Source: Nitrospirota bacterium (GTDB lineage: Bacteria > Nitrospirota > Thermodesulfovibrionia > UBA6902). Taken from it: DNA of 37,042 bases. A model generated the notes under the pieces. It saw only the letters and a list, made by a program, of their open reading frames with translations, was not told the DNA's origin and ran no database searches. Positions 16,872-24,393 of this stretch are shown here, piece after piece. The position numbers and the translations under genes are program-made. How positions within the stretch are numbered: position 1 is the stretch's first letter; the number at the start of each line of letters is the position of its first letter. The stretch is from the NCBI GenBank assembly GCA_016222905.1, contig JACRPZ010000002.1, positions 69,874 to 106,915 on the forward strand, read 5' to 3'.

Positions 16872-17788
16872 GCTACATAATGCAGAGTTTCATATCCAAA
16901 ATTAAAGAGAGCTTCAGGGGTGAGGTGAGGCTTGACGAGCCTATGTCGGCTCATACGTCTCTTAAGATAGGCGGGCCTGTAGACCTGATGGCGTTTCCCG
17001 AAGACCCGATGTCATTGCAGAACCTTTTAGTCATGGCAGGGAAGGAAAAGATTCCGGTCTTTGTCTTAGGAGGGGGGACGAATCTCCTTGTGAGCGAATC
17101 GGGGATCAGTGGCATAGCCGTATCTTTAAGGGCCTTCAGGAATATAAGACTCGCAAAGGGGAGTGATGATAAATCTGCAACGCTCTTTGTGGAGGCGGGC
17201 GTGCCTCTTGGCAAGCTCATGAGTTTTGCAAAGGAGAACGGCTATTCGGGCATAGAGCCTCTCACGGGAATCCCCGGCACTTTCGGCGGAGCGGTCTATA
17301 TGAATGCAGGCTCTTTCGGGACAGAGATAAAGGACGTGATTGTATCGGTTGCGGTAATGAATATGGAAGGAAGGATAGTGATTTTAGGCAAAGATAAGCT
17401 TCAGTTTACATACAGGAGTTCAAATCTCTCCGATGATCTGATTATACTTAGCGCCAATATCCTTCTCAAAAAAGATGCCCCTGGGGCTGTAGCAGCCCGC
17501 ATAAAAGAGTTTATCGGGAAAAAGTCCGTTACGCAGCCTCTTGGAGAGGCATCAGCGGGATGCGTATTCAAAAACCCTGAAGGCGATGCGGCAGGCAGGC
17601 TGATAGATGCCGCAGGATGCAAGGAGATGAGAATAGGCGACGCAGAGGTGAGCACTGTGCATGCGAACTTTTTCGTTAATAAGGGGAAGGCTACGGCAAA
17701 AGATTTTTTGGAGCTTATGAATATTGTGAAGGCAAAGGTGGAAGAGCAGAGCGGCGTTGCTCTGATGCCGGAGATAAAGATAGTATGA
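16868..17788 (+). CDS. murB: UDP-N-acetylenolpyruvoylglucosamine reductase MurB
   Basis: 306 residues; an FAD- and NADPH-dependent reductase that forms UDP-MurNAc. Motifs: HTSLKIGGPVDLM, the FAD-binding VLGGGTNLLV, GIPGTFGGAVYMNAGSFG, YRSSNL, and the catalytic-type serine in EASAGCVFKNP, followed by AAGRLIDAAGCK and HANFFVN. Start choice: a TTG at 16868 overlapping the murC stop (TTGA), or the ATG at 16880. The single GAGGA at 16862-16866 is close for the first and far for the second, so the start is uncertain by four codons. Placement between murC and ddl is a common alternative to the E. coli order. Confidence 0.95.
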   Translation: MSYIMQSFISKIKESFRGEVRLDEPMSAHTSLKIGGPVDLMAFPEDPMSLQNLLVMAGKEKIPVFVLGGGTNLLVSESGISGIAVSLRAFRNIRLAKGSDDKSATLFVEAGVPLGKLMSFAKENGYSGIEPLTGIPGTFGGAVYMNAGSFGTEIKDVIVSVAVMNMEGRIVILGKDKLQFTYRSSNLSDDLIILSANILLKKDAPGAVAARIKEFIGKKSVTQPLGEASAGCVFKNPEGDAAGRLIDAAGCKEMRIGDAEVSTVHANFFVNKGKATAKDFLELMNIVKAKVEEQSGVALMPEIKIV

Positions 17789-17824
17789 TATTGAATTTAA
17801 ATCTAAAATGAAGGGATATATGAA

Positions 17825-18763
17825 ATGACTAAACAGGCTACAACAAAGAAGGTAGGCGTACTGATGGGAGGTTTTTCATCCGAGCGGGATATTTCGGTAA
17901 GGAGCGGGCTTGCGATATATCAGGCCCTGCAGGAGCTTGGTTATGACTCGACGCTAATTGATGTTGGCAGGGATATAGCAAATGTCCTGAAGAAAGATAA
18001 GGTAAAACTTGCCTTTCTTGCGCTGCACGGCGGCATGGGAGAGAATGGGGCTATGCAGGGATTGCTTGAGGTGCTTGGCATTCCTTATACAGGCTCAGGC
18101 ATTCTCGCATCCGCACTTGCCATGGATAAGGAGGTTTCAAAAAAACTCTTCATGCATCATGGACTTAATGTAGCGCCTTTCACGGTTGTAAATAAGAAGT
18201 CAAAGAGAGGTCAGAAGAAGAATCTTCAGCCTCAGGCGTTTGAATTTTCTTTCCCTCGTGTTGTGAAGCCTGTGGCAGAGGGCTCGAGCATCGGGATACG
18301 CATCGTAAAGGAGGAGGCTGAGATGGCAGGCGCTTTGGAAAACGCCTTTTCTTTCGGAGATAAGGCTCTGGTTGAAAAGTTCATCGAAGGCAAAGAGGTA
18401 CACATCGGTATTCTTGGAGATAGTGCTCTTGGCGGCGTAGAGGTGAGGCCTTCACTGGAATTTTACAATTATGAAGCCAAGTACACATCAGGGCTGACCG
18501 AGTATATAATCCCGCCCGCGATTGATGATGCGGTATATGAAAAGACCAAAGAGATGGCGTTAATAGCTCATACTGCCCTTGGATGTTCAGGAGCGAGCAG
18601 GGCGGATTTCATTATAGACTCAAGCGGGGCTCCATATATACTTGAGGTCAACACACTGCCGGGGATGACCGGGACGAGCCTCCTTCCAAAGATAGCCGCG
18701 CATGCAGGCATAAGCTTTAAGGAGCTTATAGAGGAGATAATAAAAATTGCGGTCAACAAATAA
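17825..18763 (+). CDS. ddl: D-alanine:D-alanine ligase
   Basis: 312 residues, ATP-grasp enzyme making D-Ala-D-Ala, the substrate of MurF. Visible features: the N-terminal [38 protein letters not shown], the ATP-binding [21 protein letters not shown] with the tyrosine associated with D-Ala rather than D-lactate specificity, and the C-terminal [21 protein letters not shown] lies 9 nt before the ATG. An out-of-frame ATG-AAA-TGA begins 5 nt earlier. The 3' end overlaps ftsQ by 17 nt. Confidence 0.96.
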   Translation: MTKQATTKKVGVLMGGFSSERDISVRSGLAIYQALQELGYDSTLIDVGRDIANVLKKDKVKLAFLALHGGMGENGAMQGLLEVLGIPYTGSGILASALAMDKEVSKKLFMHHGLNVAPFTVVNKKSKRGQKKNLQPQAFEFSFPRVVKPVAEGSSIGIRIVKEEAEMAGALENAFSFGDKALVEKFIEGKEVHIGILGDSALGGVEVRPSLEFYNYEAKYTSGLTEYIIPPAIDDAVYEKTKEMALIAHTALGCSGASRADFIIDSSGAPYILEVNTLPGMTGTSLLPKIAAHAGISFKELIEEIIKIAVNK

Positions 18764-19787
18764 CAAAAGGGTAAAGATCAGCGGAAAGAGGAACGGGAAG
18801 CAATCCCCGCACAAGCGCAGCAGCAAGATTTTACTTTTCCTCAAGGGGGCGGCTCTCATTCTCTCTCTAATTATCTTTATTCTGGGCATTGCCTTTGCGG
18901 TAAATCTCTCGGCTCATAACCTGAATGTTAATGATATAGAGGTCTCCGGCAATTATCATCTGAGCAAAGAGGATGTGATAAGGAACCTGAATATAAACAG
19001 GGGGACAAACCTTCTTACTCTCGAGCTAAATGTTGTGGAGGCGAGGCTCAGGAGCAATCCGTGGATAAAGGATGTCTCTCTTAGGAAGCAGATGCCTGAT
19101 ACACTCATGATAAAGATAAAGGAGGCTGCTCCAAAGGCGCTCCTCTATCAAAACAGCAGCACCTTTCTTGTTGAAGAAGAGGGGAATATGCTTGAAGAGG
19201 TTATGAATGAAGGCACCGCGTTCCTGCCGGTCATCAGGAGCGACAGCGCCGAAAAGAACAAGAAAGAGATTAAGGAGGCGATTCAGCTCATAGACGCGCT
19301 TGATAAGAAGGGGATCCTCTCAAGCAGGGAATCTGTTGAGATAAGGCTCAATTCATACGGGCCTGATATGGTGGTGGATGGGGCGGTCATAAAGGTCGGT
19401 TATGGCAATTACATGGAGAAACTCGCCCGATGGGAGGAGCTTGAGCCTGAGGTCAGCAAATTGGGCCCGACAAGTTATATAGATCTGCGGTTTCGGGACA
19501 GGGTGATAGTGAAGCCGCTTCAGCCTGCGGAGACTGCGGAGACTGCGGAGGCAAAAGCGGTGAAGGCATCAGCAGCCGCGCAGACAGGGAAGCCGTCAGA
19601 ATCCGTAAAGACGGCAACATTAGAAGGAATAGCGACGGTAGCAAAACCGGCTGAGACGGCCAAGACGATCAAACCTGCTGAGCCTCCGAAGACAACCGCT
19701 ACAGTAAAGCCTGTGCAGACGGCCAAGAAAACAAAGCCGGCAAAAAAGAGTAAGAAAGCAAAACGGTCCAAAAAGGCGAAGAAATAA
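18747..19787 (+). CDS. ftsQ: Cell division protein FtsQ with long Lys/Ala-rich C-terminal tail
   Basis: 346 residues. It has a basic cytoplasmic N-terminus, one transmembrane helix (about 28-53), a POTRA domain (about 58-128, starting [15 protein letters not shown]) and the FtsQ beta domain to about 257. FtsQ links FtsB/FtsL to the septum. The start is a TTG inside the end of ddl, supported by GAGGAG 10 nt upstream and the absence of another early in-frame start. Residues ~258-346 are an unusual low-complexity extension rich in Ala, Thr, Pro and Lys, ending in a histone H1-like run ([20 protein letters not shown]). It would lie in the periplasm. The underlying DNA shows small repeats of GCGGAGACT. 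Confidence 0.9.
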   Translation: MRSTNNKRVKISGKRNGKQSPHKRSSKILLFLKGAALILSLIIFILGIAFAVNLSAHNLNVNDIEVSGNYHLSKEDVIRNLNINRGTNLLTLELNVVEARLRSNPWIKDVSLRKQMPDTLMIKIKEAAPKALLYQNSSTFLVEEEGNMLEEVMNEGTAFLPVIRSDSAEKNKKEIKEAIQLIDALDKKGILSSRESVEIRLNSYGPDMVVDGAVIKVGYGNYMEKLARWEELEPEVSKLGPTSYIDLRFRDRVIVKPLQPAETAETAEAKAVKASAAAQTGKPSESVKTATLEGIATVAKPAETAKTIKPAEPPKTTATVKPVQTAKKTKPAKKSKKAKRSKKAKK

Positions 19788-19791
19788 TATT

Positions 19792-21042
19792 ATGGGATTT
19801 TTTTCAAGAACGCAGGATAAAAGCGGAGAGATCATGATCGGGCTTGATGCAGGCACAACAAAGGTGTGCGCTATTGTCGGGGAAGTAAAGGACGGCGGGA
19901 TTGATATCATCGGCATTGGCAGCGCGCCATCCAGAGGGCTCAAGAAGGGCGTTGTGATCAATATTGAGAGCACTGTGGAGTCAATAAAAAACGCTGTGCA
20001 GGAAGCGGAGATGATGTCAGGTGTTGAGATTAAGTCAGTTTATGCGGGAACAGCGGGTAGACATATAAAGAGCATCTCAAGCAGCGGAGTTGTAGCTGTA
20101 AAAGATAAAGAAATTAACCAGGGTGAGGTTGAAAGGGTTGTGAATGCGGCAGGGGCTGTGGCGATGCCGATTGACAGGGAGATACTCCATGTAATACCAA
20201 GCAGTTTTACTGTCAATGGACAGAACGGGATCAGCGATCCGCGCGGCATGGAAGGCGTAAGGCTTGAAGCTGATGTCCAGATAATCACTGGCGATTCTAC
20301 GTCAGTGCACAATCTGATAAAGAGCTGTCAAAAGGCAGGGCTTGAGGTGATTGATGTTCTCTTTGAACCGCTTGCCTCTGCCAGTTTAATACTCAGCGAG
20401 GATGAGAAAGAGCTTGGGGTCGCGCTTATTGATATAGGGGGAGGCACAACCGACATCACCATCTTTCAGGGAGGATGCATCCGTCATATCGCCGCCCTTC
20501 CAGTCGGCGGAGGCAGCTTCACGAACGATATTGCAATAGGTATGAGGATGCAGGTTTCAGAGGCTGAAGATATAAAGAAGAAGTACGGCGCTTCAATGCT
20601 GGCTCTTGTCAGGGAGGATGATGAGATGGAGATCAGCGGCGGAGACGGCAAACCGGGCAGACGCGTGCCCAGAAGGCATCTCATCGAGATACTTCAGCCG
20701 CGCGCAGAGGAACTCTTCACCCTTATAAAAGAAGAGCTGATGGAGAGCGGGCTGCATAGCTCTCTTGTCTCAGGAGTTGTGCTTACAGGCGGAGGGGCCT
20801 CGATGGAAGGCATGAATATAATGGCCGAGAATGTGCTTGAGCTTCCCGTTAGGACAGGCGTTCCTTCCGGGATTATAAATATGATGGGTATCGCATATAA
20901 GCCTGAATACCTGACAGGCATGGGGCTGATATTTTACGGGGCTGAAGAGATACTCGCTGATCAGAGTTCCGGCAACAGCGGAAAGTTCGGCGGGATGATG
21001 ACAAGGCTCAAGTCATGGGCAAAGGGATCTGTAAGATTTTAA
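19792..21042 (+). CDS. ftsA: Cell division protein FtsA
   Basis: 416 residues, an actin-like ATPase that tethers FtsZ to the membrane. Nucleotide-binding signatures are MIGLDAGTTKVCAIVGE at the N-terminus, ALIDIGGGTTDITIF (phosphate 2) and VVLTGGGASMEGM (adenosine motif). The 1C domain lies between residues ~85 and 165 (SVYAGTAGRHIKS onward). The C-terminus, MMTRLKSWAKGSVRF, is a basic amphipathic helix fitting the membrane-targeting sequence. It starts 4 nt after the ftsQ stop with only a weak Shine-Dalgarno. Confidence 0.96.
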   Translation: MGFFSRTQDKSGEIMIGLDAGTTKVCAIVGEVKDGGIDIIGIGSAPSRGLKKGVVINIESTVESIKNAVQEAEMMSGVEIKSVYAGTAGRHIKSISSSGVVAVKDKEINQGEVERVVNAAGAVAMPIDREILHVIPSSFTVNGQNGISDPRGMEGVRLEADVQIITGDSTSVHNLIKSCQKAGLEVIDVLFEPLASASLILSEDEKELGVALIDIGGGTTDITIFQGGCIRHIAALPVGGGSFTNDIAIGMRMQVSEAEDIKKKYGASMLALVREDDEMEISGGDGKPGRRVPRRHLIEILQPRAEELFTLIKEELMESGLHSSLVSGVVLTGGGASMEGMNIMAENVLELPVRTGVPSGIINMMGIAYKPEYLTGMGLIFYGAEEILADQSSGNSGKFGGMMTRLKSWAKGSVRF

Positions 21043-21077
21043 TTCAATATAAAAAATAAATTTACAAAGGAGGAGGC

Positions 21078-22217
21078 ATGAACATTTTTGAAATGGAAGA
21101 AGTAAAGAGCAGCAGGGCAAAGATCAAGGTCATAGGGGTCGGAGGCGGTGGAGGCAATGCTGTCAACAGCATGATAGTATCCAGCCTTCAGGGTATTGAG
21201 TTCATTGTCGCAAATACAGACGCCCAGGTGCTTGAATCATCCCTTGCGCATCAGCGGATACAATTAGGCAGCTCGCTTACAAAAGGTCTTGGCGCAGGCG
21301 CAAATCCCGAGATCGGGAGGCAGGCCGCTCTGGATGCCAGAGATTTGATAGAAGACGCGATAAAAGGCGCTGACATGTTATTCATAACAGCGGGAATGGG
21401 AGGCGGAACAGGCACAGGCGCGTCGCCGATAGTTGCGGAGGTGGCTAAAGAGATGGGCATCCTTACAACGGCAGTGGTGACTCGGCCGTTTCTCTTTGAG
21501 GGGAGCAAGCGCGCAAGAAACGCGGAGCAGGGAATAAAAGAGCTTAAGAAGAATGTAGATTCAATAATTATTGTTCACAACAACAGACTGCTTAATATTA
21601 CTGAAAAACAGACATCATGGCTTGATGCGTTGAATATCGCAAACGATGTCCTAAGGCAGGCTGTTAAAGGAATATCAGACCTTATACTTATTCCGGGTCA
21701 GATAAATCATGATTTTGCGGACATAAAGACCATCCTGACAGAGAGCGGCAAGGCCCTTATGGGAGTCGGCAGAGGCTCCGGCGAGAACAGGGCAGTGAAC
21801 GCGGCCAAGATGGCTATAAACAGTCCCCTGCTGGAGGAGACCTCCATTGATGGCGCGAAAGGCGTGCTTATAAACATCGCTGGAGGCTCCTCCCTCTCTT
21901 TTCACGAGGTCAACGAGGCGGGAGGTTTGATCCGGGACGCCGCGCATGAAGAGGCAGAAATTATCTTCGGCTCGGTAATAGACCCTGACCTTGAAGATGA
22001 GATAGTTGTTACAGTCATAGCAACGGGCTTTGAGGAGAAGCCCAAGCCGGTAATGCGCTCGTATGAAAAATGGAGGCCTTTAGGCGAGGTCAATACGGAG
22101 TTAAAAGGTTCCGGCAGGGTATTATCAAAAAATCTTATTCAGGATGATGAGGATATCCTTGAGATACCGACGTTCATGCGGAGACCGGCATTTGTTGAAG
22201 AGAAGAGTTTGCAATAA
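21078..22217 (+). CDS. ftsZ: Cell division GTPase FtsZ
   Basis: 379 residues, the tubulin-like Z-ring protein. Present are the N-terminal IKVIGVGGGGGNAVN, the T3 region, the tubulin signature GGGTGTGASP (near residues 107-116), the T7 synergy-loop region with DFADIKTIL, and a C-terminal linker ending in the conserved tail LEIPTFMRRPAF that binds FtsA/ZipA-type partners. It has the strongest Shine-Dalgarno of the operon (AAGGAGGAGG), after a 35-nt AT-rich spacer, consistent with the high FtsZ levels needed. It is the last dcw gene here; no lpxC follows. Confidence 0.98.
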   Translation: MNIFEMEEVKSSRAKIKVIGVGGGGGNAVNSMIVSSLQGIEFIVANTDAQVLESSLAHQRIQLGSSLTKGLGAGANPEIGRQAALDARDLIEDAIKGADMLFITAGMGGGTGTGASPIVAEVAKEMGILTTAVVTRPFLFEGSKRARNAEQGIKELKKNVDSIIIVHNNRLLNITEKQTSWLDALNIANDVLRQAVKGISDLILIPGQINHDFADIKTILTESGKALMGVGRGSGENRAVNAAKMAINSPLLEETSIDGAKGVLINIAGGSSLSFHEVNEAGGLIRDAAHEEAEIIFGSVIDPDLEDEIVVTVIATGFEEKPKPVMRSYEKWRPLGEVNTELKGSGRVLSKNLIQDDEDILEIPTFMRRPAFVEEKSLQ

Positions 22218-22224
22218 ATTAATG

Positions 22225-22271
22225 CTCCCTCCCGAAGGTTTGGGAACCCCCACTTAAGTTAAGAGAGGGAG
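22225..22271 (+). terminator. Stem-loop after ftsZ, possible operon terminator
   Basis: CTCCCTC (22225-22231) and GAGGGAG (22265-22271) can pair around a 33-nt loop that holds smaller inverted repeats. TTATGCCTTTT follows. It begins 8 nt after the ftsZ stop. The long loop and broken T-run make it only a moderate terminator candidate. Confidence 0.4.
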
Positions 22272-22307
22272 TTATGCCTTTTACAACATTTTACTAAGAG
22301 GTTATAA

Positions 22308-22355
22308 GGACAGGCTTCAACATTGAGATATTAAATTTCAATTTTAAGCCTGTCC
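22308..22355. repeat. Inverted repeat GGACAGGCTT / AAGCCTGTCC, REP- or MITE-like
   Basis: Perfect 10-bp arms (22308-22317 and 22346-22355) enclose 28 nt that carry a further short stem (ATTGA/TCAAT). The arm sequence resembles the GGGACAGGC-type ends seen beside REP-associated Y1 transposases, but no transposase is nearby. It could also act as a second transcription stop after ftsZ. Confidence 0.4.
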
Positions 22356-22379
22356 CCGTTTTCTCGCGGACACAAAAGA

Positions 22380-22393
22380 CCCTATAGGTAGGG
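22380..22393 (-). terminator. Small hairpin, likely terminator of the minus-strand gene at 22485
   Basis: CCCTA and TAGGG pair with a 4-nt loop. Read on the minus strand the stem is followed by TCTTTTGTG. It lies about 90 nt beyond the stop of the small membrane protein gene. Confidence 0.35.
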
Positions 22394-22484
22394 CTATTTT
22401 AGACAGTCCAAGAAAGATGAATCCCTCGATGATTATGTGGTCAGGAGCTACTTACGTTAGGAATTCAGTCTTTGAAAATATCCA

Positions 22485-22685
22485 CTAATGCCGATAAATC
22501 ATGTAGAAAAAGTAAACTCCAATGCCAATCAATATTAAACCTATAATAACGTCAAGAAAATTTTTGTATTCCAGTAGACAAGCGATTCCTGCAGGGAGAC
22601 AAAAAGTATAAAGACCGGCACCATCGTATTTATATAAAAGGTAAAAACAGATAATAGTTAGAACAATAAATATAATAACCCACAT
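22485..22685 (-). CDS. Small hydrophobic membrane protein, unknown function
   Basis: 66 residues, almost entirely hydrophobic: one helix at residues 2-18, a short loop (YKYDGAG), then one or two helices to residue 62 (IIGLILIGIGVYFFYMI). No family recognised. The Shine-Dalgarno is poor (AAGG about 19 nt upstream), so the gene is uncertain. Composition is AT-rich like the surrounding accessory segment. Confidence 0.4.
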   Translation of the reverse strand: MWVIIFIVLTIICFYLLYKYDGAGLYTFCLPAGIACLLEYKNFLDVIIGLILIGIGVYFFYMIYRH

Positions 22686-22781
22686 ATCAAAATATTTTTT
22701 TTCAACCTTCTTGCATCACGGCAGAAATCACCGGAAGACGGTGTAGCACACCCCGATTAGTTGCATTGACTACTTAATTAA

Positions 22782-23288
22782 CTAATTATGTTTAGCAATT
22801 TCAAGTAGTTCCTTTATAAGTTGTTTCAGCCTTTCTTTGTTCGGCTTGTCCTTATCAAGTGCAGTAGTTTTGTCGGGGTAGACGGTAAGTTCCATAAGAC
22901 CCGCACTCAAGGGGACATTTTCTCCAGTATTATCAATGTCCCAAAATTCACCTTTTTTTCATCTCCTCGTATTTTTTTCATATTCATTCCATTTTGCCTT
23001 GAATCTGTTTTTGCCGCTTCCGTCGTTGAGGCTGGCAATAAATTTCAGCATAGCATTTCGATGCTTGGAAAAGTCATCATGAATAATGATGTGACTGCTT
23101 TGTCGTATATCGTCAAGGCGATGGAGGGTGGGAGTGAAAACTAGGGTGAATTTTCTAAATTCTTGTCTTTTCGGCTCGCCCTTTTTATGCAACCAATAAA
23201 GATAGGTGAGTATAGCTCCTATAGCCAATATTATGTTTTGAGTGCCAACAGATTCTATAAAGCTGGAAATTGCGATCAGGATTGTCAT
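22782..23288 (-). pseudogene. Hypothetical membrane-anchored protein interrupted by an in-frame TGA
   Basis: The frame opens at an ATG at 23288: one N-terminal transmembrane helix (about 16-35, NIILAIGAILTYLYWL), then a soluble part with HRLDDIRQSSHIIIHDDF and FKAKWNEYEKNTRR. It meets a TGA at 22959-22961 after 109 codons. Reading straight on in the same frame gives 58 more sense codons with a plausible protein-like end (KKGEFWDIDN ... LKQLIKELLEIAKHN) before a TAG at 22782-22784. The intact product would be about 168 residues. It is best read as a gene with a single nonsense mutation or a sequencing error. Recoding cannot be excluded. The function is unknown; no strong Shine-Dalgarno is seen. 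Confidence 0.55.
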
Positions 23289-23450
23289 AGAGCGGCTTTC
23301 ATTTATTGCTTTTGTCTAATGTGTTGTGTTGTTTTAAGTCTTTAATTTTTTTAGGTAAAGTTTTTTTATGCTTATTCTATCTTTTGTAAAATTATATTCC
23401 CGCTAATGAAAATAATCAATGTTTTTGTTGAATAAGGAATCGGGATAAAA

Positions 23451-23501
23451 ACTATCGATAGTGCTATAATATTACTAAATCAATATCGATGGAGGTTATG
23501 T
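23451..23501 (+). promoter_or_regulatory. Promoter and palindromic operator of the VapBC-type operon
   Basis: A perfect 12-bp palindrome ACTATCGATAGT (23451-23462) sits directly upstream of a consensus -10 TATAAT (23465-23470), where a -35 to -10 spacer would be. The core recurs as ATATCGAT at 23483-23490, just before the Shine-Dalgarno GGAGG (23491-23495). This fits autoregulation by the antitoxin binding two sites. No good -35 is seen. Confidence 0.55.
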
Positions 23502-23705
23502 ATGAGAGCAACGATATCTCCCAAATATCAGGTGGTGATACCGCGTGAACTTCGTGAATCCATGCACATCAAGCCGGGCGAAAAGGTAGAGTTCCTGCAG
23601 TATGAAAATAGAATCGAGATGATCCCTGTCAGGAACATAAAAAAGATGCGGGGTTATCTCAAAGGGATTGACACGACAATTGAAAGAGAAAAGGACAGGG
23701 TATGA
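23502..23705 (+). CDS. AbrB/SpoVT-type antitoxin (VapB-like)
   Basis: 67 residues. The N-terminal swapped-hairpin motif is clear: ATISPKYQVVIPRELRESMHIKPGEKVEFL, followed by a short toxin-binding tail (YLKGIDTTIEREKDRV). It would bind DNA and neutralise the PIN-domain RNase encoded by the next gene, which it overlaps by 4 nt (ATGA). A good Shine-Dalgarno (GGAGG) lies 6 nt upstream. Confidence 0.88.
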   Translation: MRATISPKYQVVIPRELRESMHIKPGEKVEFLQYENRIEMIPVRNIKKMRGYLKGIDTTIEREKDRV

Positions 23706-24076
23706 ACCTCGTTGATTCCTGCGGATGGCTTGAGTATTTTGCCGACGGGCCAAATGCCGGATTCTTTGCAGGGGCGCTCGAAAATCAGGAGAAACTGATT
23801 GTGCCGACCATCTGCATTACCGAAGTATTTAAGCGTGTGCTTCAGCAGCGAGGGGAAGACGCAGCGCTTCATGCCGCGGCTCTAATGCAGCAGGGAAATA
23901 TTGTGGTTTTGGACAGCGCGATAGCTGTTGAAGCTGCGAGACTTGGCTATAAACATAATGTTTCCCTAGCCGACGGAATCATTCTGGCAACAGCATATAT
24001 GAATAAAGCCGTTATCTGGACGCAGGATGCGGATTTCAAAGAATTGAAAGACGTTAAGTATAAGAAAAAACAATAA
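23702..24076 (+). CDS. PIN-domain ribonuclease toxin (VapC-like)
   Basis: 124 residues. The metal-binding acidic residues of PIN nucleases are all present: D5 in NLVDSCGWLEY, E41 in ICITEVFKR, D91 in SLADGIILATA, and D109/D111 in TQDADFKEL. Toxins of this family typically cut tRNA or rRNA; the target here is unknown. It overlaps the antitoxin gene by 4 nt. The pair lies in the AT-rich accessory zone but is itself closer to chromosomal composition. Confidence 0.88.
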   Translation: MNLVDSCGWLEYFADGPNAGFFAGALENQEKLIVPTICITEVFKRVLQQRGEDAALHAAALMQQGNIVVLDSAIAVEAARLGYKHNVSLADGIILATAYMNKAVIWTQDADFKELKDVKYKKKQ

Positions 24077-24115
24077 GGCGCAAGGGAACACAACTTTACT
24101 CTGCGCGCAGGTTTC

Positions 24116-24145
24116 TTGACACTCTTCTTTGAGAGAAGATATATT
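24116..24145 (+). promoter_or_regulatory. Sigma70-type promoter of the TPP riboswitch
   Basis: TTGACA (24116-24121) and TATATT (24140-24145) are separated by 18 bp, placing the transcription start at about 24152, right at the start of the aptamer. It lies 40 nt downstream of the vapC-like stop codon. Confidence 0.6.
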
Positions 24146-24149
24146 TTAA

Positions 24150-24245
24150 TTACCCTGGGGGAGGCATCAGCCTGAGAGTTCCCGAAGTTTCGAGAAGACC
24201 CCGCGAACCTGAACCGGATAATGCCGGCGGAGGAAAGGGATGGTA
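24150..24245 (+). ncRNA. TPP riboswitch (THI element) aptamer
   Basis: The conserved TPP-aptamer landmarks occur in order and spacing. A GGGGGAGGC stretch is followed by CCTGAGAG (pyrimidine sensor helix, CUGAGA), a variable stem-loop (CCCGAAGTTTCGAG), then CGAACCTGAACCGGATAATG and CCGGCGGAGGAAAGGG (pyrophosphate sensor side). P1 can form between TACCCT (24151-24156) and the AGGGATGGTA end. The 3' P1 strand can instead pair with the 5' arm of the terminator hairpin downstream, which gives a normal off-switch logic. No thiamine gene, indeed no plus-strand gene at all, follows for 5 kb. Confidence 0.92.
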
Positions 24246-24254
24246 GGATCATTC

Positions 24255-24302
24255 ACCGTATTCCTTTAGGTTCAATACAAGGGATACGGTTTTTTGTTTT
24301 TT
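24255..24302 (+). terminator. Rho-independent terminator of the riboswitch expression platform
   Basis: ACCGTATTCCTT (24255-24266) and AAGGGATACGGT (24279-24290) form a 12-bp stem with one G-U pair and a 12-nt loop. TTTTTTGTTTTTT follows. The 3' arm mimics the 3' P1 strand of the aptamer (AGGGATGGT), so the 5' arm can pair with either. Confidence 0.9.
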
Positions 24303-24320
24303 AAAGAAAGTGGCAGAGAG

Positions 24321-24342
24321 ACAAAGGCACAGAGGCACAAAG
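24321..24342 (+). repeat. Short octamer repeat downstream of the riboswitch
   Basis: ACAAAGGC, ACAGAGGC and ACAAAG run in tandem at the point where a thiamine gene would be expected to begin. It is a low-complexity tract; similar AGGCACAGAGGCAC runs occur as dispersed repeats in other bacteria. The rest of 24303-24393 shows nothing recognisable. Confidence 0.45.
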
Positions 24343-24393
24343 TTTCGACGGGTGATTGTAAAGATGCCGTTATCGGACTTCTGTTAGCAGATA

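Noticed and set aside
22959-22961. TGA as selenocysteine codon
   Set aside because: No SECIS-like hairpin was evident just downstream (the sequence is AT-rich), and no Cys/Sec chemistry is suggested by the surrounding residues.
22821-23144. 107-codon open frame on the plus strand
   Set aside because: It overlaps the interrupted minus-strand gene, has no Shine-Dalgarno and reads like low-quality translation (many F/S/P), so it is a shadow.
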